From assembly GCA_903632075.3 (NCBI GenBank), contig CAHIKZ030001202.1, positions 4,311,501 to 4,375,500 on the forward strand: a stretch of DNA of 64,000 bases, read 5' to 3'. Position 1 is the first letter of the stretch; the number at the start of each line of letters is the position of its first letter. The notes beneath the pieces were generated by a model, which saw only the letters and a program-made list of their open reading frames with translations, had not been told where the DNA came from and ran no database searches. The position numbers and the translations under genes were made by a program. This stretch comes from Acanthosepion pharaonis. Its lineage: Eukaryota > Mollusca > Cephalopoda > Sepiida > Sepiidae. Positions 59,400 through 64,000 of this stretch are shown here, piece after piece.

Positions 59400-59820
59400 A
59401 ATCCGAACGCTTTCGGCTATACTTTCGGCCTTTTTCAAGGATGAAATATTTTATCTGATAAATATGAAATAGTTTGTTGTATGTATGTTTTATAAAATGT
59501 TTTAATTTTCAAAACACGGTCAAGATATTGTGTCCATGTTCAAAGTTAATATTATTAAGTGTTGTTTTTTTTTGTCTTTATTAATAAGGCTTCCATTAGT
59601 TTCAGCCTTTTTTGTATGTAGATGATGCTATTATATTAGTGTTGTCAATAAGTATGTTACGAAGAGTGTCCGGTAGGTCTCCATCAATATTTAAATGAGA
59701 TCTAATTGAGCTATGGTCAGAAAGGTGTAGAGGGAGTTTGCGTGTTAAACATGTTGTAGTTTGGCCTATATCATTATTTACGAATTTTGATGGATCAGAA
59801 ATACAATTCATTTATGGGCA
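59400..59820 (-). pseudogene. Second Penelope-like C-terminal fragment
   Basis: 59811-59602 on the minus strand reads DPSKFVNNDIGQTTTCLTRK, LPLHLSDHSSIRSHLNI and LRNILIDNTNIIASSTYKKG. The GQTTTCLTRK...H...I..H pattern follows a divergent GIY-YIG-like nuclease; the GIY part itself is FVNNDIG. Different subfamily from 57460-58140. Confidence 0.5.
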
Positions 59821-60684
59821 TTTAACCAATTAATTCACGTCATAAAATTCAATATGAATTATGAAAAATGAATAAAATTTTAGTATGACAGTGTGCCGGT
59901 GTATGTTTGTATTTAAGTAACATTCTTTCAGTAATACAACAATGTCTCAAATCAACTCTTTCCAAAATTGGGATGTTGGGCGTTCATTTGTTATATGTAG
60001 ACTCATAATTAATTCCAGTTTTCTTTAAAAATGTATAATTTAGACTAAATTTTTATTTTGTTTTCATAATTGATATTTAAATTAATGATGTGCATTAATT
60101 GGTTAATATTTAAAAGTCTGTTTAAAAGCCAGAGGAAGGCTTTAATTTTATTTATTTTTAATTAACCTGACTTGTCTACTTACAAAAGAGAATGTATGAT
60201 TATATTCCGTGGGAATGTAATATTAAACTTGTTAATTACAATGCTAAATTTATCACACATTACATTTTATTTCACTCCGGACTAAGAATGTGTCAGAACG
60301 AGGCTCCTATATATTTTATGAACGATATATGATTCTCTGTTATCGCTAGATTGTTTTTTTTCTGTCTATCGAAGTGACTCTTTCCAACGAGCGTATCCTT
60401 GACGCATCTTACTCGAACACGGATCTCTACTCTTGGCTAGGAAGCAAACACCCAGGTGAACACAGCACCTGGCTTTACCCAAGGATAATGAGTTAAAACT
60501 ATTTAAATCATCTAAAGTGCATTCAGCACATTCTATAAGGTCTCCATACTGTCAGCATATATTGTGCTTTACTTTATTCGTCTTCGTATTATCACGTTCA
60601 AAATTTAAGAAATTTCAGGAATCAGTCGCTTTTGGATTTTTTTTTTTATTTAAATATCGGAATTAATCATTTTTTTTTTTAATC
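59821..60684. other. AT-rich spacer
   Basis: Nothing recognised. Confidence 0.5.
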
Positions 60685-60765
60685 ATTTCACCCCAATCAA
60701 ACCAATAAAGCCACTCAGGCGCAAGAGATTAATGAGCGTAAAAGAATATTAGAAAAAGAAAAAAA
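60685..60765 (-). pseudogene. CR1-like LINE 3' end
   Basis: The minus strand ends TTGATTGGGGTGAAATGATT after GCCTGAGTGGCTTTATTG, the shared terminal block of the CR1-like copies. Confidence 0.65.
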
Positions 60766-60924
60766 AAATTATTGTAACCTAGGGAAGGTCACTGAATAGA
60801 ATAATCACACGAAGTTTGGTAAAGAACGATAATACTTAGGACAAGAACAACACATATAAGATTGGCCAGCGTAAAAGAAGTAGACAACTGCTAGAAGTGA
60901 ATAAAGTGAATTCCACAATAAATC

Positions 60925-61190
60925 TCCAACTGCAGGATATCTACTAACTGCCCCATGCAGTCAGATGTGGTACGAGGCCGAATTTAATAGGGGTATCCTA
61001 TCCCTTAGCTTCGGCCAAAAATTCCCTGTAGATCCCGTATAAAACAGAGTCAGGTAGCTGCTTTCCGAGACGATACTATTTCCTTCAACGTAGTCTCGTC
61101 TGGGGATCCTCTTTGACCGGAGGCAGAAAGTTTGACCAGCATAGCTGCAGACGAATCTCCAACTGCTGACTAACATACAGTTTTTACTAC
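60925..61190 (+). repeat. Third, diverged copy of the hairpin unit
   Basis: GAGGCCGAATTTAATAGG, CTTCGGCCAAAAATTCC and a hairpin GAGACGATACTA.../...GTAGTCTCGTC (61067-61102) align with the units at 39899-40316. ATCTCCAACTGC recurs at 60927 and 61157, so this unit too may sit in a partial tandem. Confidence 0.65.
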
Positions 61191-61199
61191 CGTATTTGG

Positions 61200-61560
61200 G
61201 AATTGGGACTTACCCATTATTCTTCGTAGGTATGCGGCAACAAGAACAATAAAAGAAAATGAATTAAGAAGACAGAAGATAACGATTGACTTTACCATTT
61301 TTATTTTTTCAAAGTTGGTTGGAAAGCAAGAAGTGGGAGAAAGTTCCACAAGCGGGAAGTATGGAAGAAGAAACAGTTAGCATCGTACATACCGTTACTT
61401 GTATCAATTTCAATTATAAAATGATGTGACCGAGCTGTTAATCTTGCACTTCGTTTAAACTCGTAAATTCTATATTTTGTATACACAAAGCGACTTTAAC
61501 GCTAAATTCTTCACTGGATAAAATATAATTCTCAGTTGCTATATGCATTTAGAACATCCC
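61200..61560 (-). pseudogene. CR1-like LINE, C-terminus
   Basis: 61486-61301 reads YEFKRSARLTARSHHFIIEI, DTSNGMYDANCFFFHTS and RLWNFLPLLAFQPTLKK, i.e. R..RLA.R...F.VE...........SRLWN.LP..F..T. A short 3' tail lies left of it. Confidence 0.8.
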
Positions 61561-62984
61561 TGTTATGCATTAGATAATCTTATTTAGCTTGGTTTTATGA
61601 CAAGACATTTATGATAATGAAGTCTTCTAAAATTAACTTTGTATATTTTAGATACTTTCTTAACGAGTATTTGGCGCATCGACGTAGAAATGTCAGTTCC
61701 AGACAACCTATGTTCATTAATATGAGCACGAATGACAACCTTGGCCAGATAAATGTCAAGTTAATTTGCAATATTTGTTAGGGTTTGTATGACAAACGTA
61801 GAACTTTGATATGTATGTATGATCTGGGACACACTACCCAAAGTGAAAGTAAAAACATTACAAATAATAACATTTAATCTTGTAAATCGTATAAACTAGG
61901 TGAAGAGCAAAGCTGTAGTCAGACTTTTAAGATGATACTTGCCGAAAACAGGAAATGAGGATTTAGACCCAATAAGTGTTAATTAATTTGAATTTTGTGT
62001 TAATTAAAACCTACATTACTTCAAAATCAATAACATCGTGAACTTTTGAATATTATTTAATTTAAATATATGGTGGTATTTTAGAAAATATTCAAGTACA
62101 CACAGTTTTGTATGTTTTTTTTCTTTTTTTTAATAAGAAAATGTTTACATTTGAATCCTCAGTTCACTATGTTATATTCAGTGAAGTGTACCTAGATAAT
62201 ATACGGTTTTATGTAAAATATTTCCTTTACGTCATATGAACACATGTTATGTAAACTGCCTGTAACGACAGCAATAATTACAGAAACAATACAAAAATAT
62301 ATTTTCGAATTATTAACTATTCATATGTTACTAATTGTTTTAGAGAGATTATCATTTATGCACCCGTTGTTCGTATTAAAACTATAAACAAAACTCATTA
62401 TCACGAAACAATTTTATGATAAAAAAGAAATAATTTTGGTTCCTGGGTAAAATATTTTCAGATAATTAAGTTAAGAAAAAGATAAACATTTGATAAAAGA
62501 ACGTGATGGAAACAATGTAAGAATCCAGTTGACATTTATAATTGAAATTTGAAATAAAACTTCTCGATAAAACCCGTAAGGGATTTGAAATTTTCATAAT
62601 CATAAAAAAAATGCGTTTCATTTGTAGACACTACTAAACGAATACAATTCATTGAATACTACAGAAAATTAAATGATTTCAACGTGAAAATTACTAACGC
62701 CATGACACCTTCGAAACAGAAATTCCAGATCAAGCAGTGTTAATTGTAGGCTTTTGTTTTACTTTCTGTAGAGTTTCGTCCTGAAACTAAAATCTAATAT
62801 ATTTCTCACAAGTTATTCTCTTTAAGCCGGCGCATAATCAGACAAGTGAGTACCCGTAGTTCGATAAGATGCTAACACCCAAATCCATGCACCCATGAGA
62901 AAAAATACATTTTGATAACACTGATATATTAAGAATATCTTGTGGTAAAAACGGTTAAAGATAATTGAAAGAGTTCTAAAAGAG
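61561..62984. other. AT-rich spacer, no gene recognised
   Basis: 1.4 kb without motif or frame of note. Confidence 0.5.
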
Positions 62985-63078
62985 AGAGAAAGAGAGAGAG
63001 AGACTGAGAGAGAAAAAGAGAAATTGAGAGAAGGCGCGAGTGAGAAAAAGAGAGATCGAGTGAGAGAGAGAGAGAAAT
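62985..63078. repeat. GA-rich purine tract
   Basis: Nearly pure (GA)n with GAGAAA variants; long purine run on the plus strand. Confidence 0.9.
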
Positions 63079-63209
63079 ATGCTGAACATTGCCTACTTTG
63101 AAAGGAGTCAGGGCTTTCTTGCTCTGTTTCGATAAGCAGCTCAAAAACTCCAACATGAACGAAAATTTACGAGACACACACAACACAATATAGTAAACAA
63201 AAGCGTAAT

Positions 63210-63475
63210 ATATTGACAACTTGTAGCAAATGAGTCGACTTCAACAGTGTAAGGGACGCAACTCTTTCCGTCTGAAAATGTCTGACACGCTGCGACGCAA
63301 AGCCGTGTACACCAAACACGGGTGTAATGCCGCCTGCCAATTTCTCCAAGCAACCTGCTTTTATGGAGCCCAGACACACCTCATTAGCATGTGTGTAACG
63401 CGACTTTGCGTGACTGCACGAGACCGTGAATATTAAAAGTCACGGACGCCATCTTGGATCTTTTCTTTCCTTTCT
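63210..63475 (-). promoter_or_regulatory. Promoter-like or LTR-like block
   Basis: Read on the minus strand: CCAAGATGGCGTCCGTGAC (63464-63446; AAGATGGCG is a YY1-type box), then CCATAAAAGCAGG (63367-63355), a TATA-like box, then CACCCGTGTTTGGTGTACAC. GC is well above the neighbours. No gene is visible downstream. Might be a solo LTR or 5' end of a retroelement. Confidence 0.35.
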
Positions 63476-63539
63476 CAACCCACAGGCCAGGCAGACGCGG
63501 GGGGCGTTTGTGAGGTAAACCATTTCTATTTTCCCCACA

Positions 63540-63772
63540 CAACTAAAATTAAACATACCTTGATTAGGTTTCTTTTGTTTTACGGCAATGGGTTATATAT
63601 TGCTGACAATATTTTTTATTGCTGGTAATACTTGTTTTTTTGTTTTTGTTTTTCGAAAAATGTATTGCTGGTAATAATTATTTTATCAAAAATGTATTGC
63701 TATTATTAAAAACTATTTTTACCCGTTTATATTGTTTTGATCTCAGTTTGGTGGTTAAGTATTTGCCCATTT

Positions 63773-63775
<3 letters not shown>
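63540..63775. other. T-rich spacer
   Basis: TGCTGGTAATA is repeated near 63620 and 63664. No gene. Confidence 0.5.

Positions 63776-63816
<41 letters not shown>
63776..63816. repeat. (AT)n microsatellite
   Basis: Pure AT run, left of the SINE remnant. Confidence 0.95.
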
Positions 63817-63817
<1 letters not shown>

Positions 63818-63906
63818 GCATAGCTGGAGGAGAAGAAAAGGATTCATACCTTCCCCAAGGTTATTAGCAGGTAAGTGAATGTAATGTATTCGACTGGAAT
63901 TGAACT

Positions 63907-63911
<5 letters not shown>
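63818..63911 (-). mobile_element. tRNA-type SINE fragment, family A
   Basis: GGATTCATACCTTCCCCAAG and CGACTGGAATTGAACTCGG; the minus strand carries B-box GAGTTCAATTCC (63905-63894). Lies between two AT runs. Confidence 0.65.

Positions 63912-64000
<89 letters not shown>
63912..64000. repeat. (AT)n(GT)n microsatellite reaching the window end
   Basis: AT to 63952, then GT with one TATATG interruption, running off the window. Confidence 0.95.

Overview
The window is repeat-dominated animal DNA with no intact host gene that I can recognise. Every stretch with real coding similarity is a decayed transposable-element gene. The rest is AT-rich spacer, very long (AT)n, (GT)n and (AAT)n microsatellites, SINEs with tRNA-like promoters, foldback elements and LTR fragments. 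The mixture suggests a lophotrochozoan, most likely a coleoid cephalopod close to octopus: a tRNA-Arg-like SINE, several other tRNA-type SINEs, RTE-, CR1- and Tx1-type LINEs, an RLE-type LINE set in (AAT)n, and Penelope-like fragments. That assignment is inference from repeat content.

Layout. 0-1.8 kb: AT-rich DNA, microsatellites and a small inverted-repeat element (1599-1807). 1.8-3.1 kb: a GC-richer LTR-like repeat on the minus strand (copy A). 7.9-11.7 kb: one decayed Tx1/L1-like LINE on the minus strand. 12.4-13.7 kb: a second copy of the same LTR-like repeat in the opposite orientation (copy B), ending in a primer-binding-site-like motif. 14.3-19.8 kb: successive insertions of an R2/R4-like LINE (restriction-like endonuclease type) joined by (AAT)n tracts; the longest copy is nearly full length and keeps an intact YMDD. 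20.1-42 kb: RTE-like 3' fragments (four, all plus strand), CR1-like fragments, SINEs, a 3.3 kb CCCGGCGTTGC repeat, a minus-strand LTR with tandem hairpin units, and three tandem 5S rRNA-like units (41.0-41.4 kb).

42-64 kb: CR1-like C-termini on both strands, mariner remnants, a BEL/Pao-type LTR plus primer site (50.3-50.6 kb), two adjacent large palindromes (54.0-54.7 kb), a Penelope-like fragment with a GIY-YIG domain and a hammerhead-like motif downstream (57.3-58.1 kb), and a promoter-like block near the end (63.2-63.5 kb).

No set of genes here acts as a pathway; what the parts share is insertion biology. The most informative observations are the (AAT)n-bounded RLE LINE series, the 5S-derived tandem units, the Penelope/hammerhead association, the 62-bp promoter repeats shared by both LTR-like copies, and the fixed polarity of compound microsatellites. 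Coordinates of decayed elements are approximate, and family names rest on motifs read by eye.
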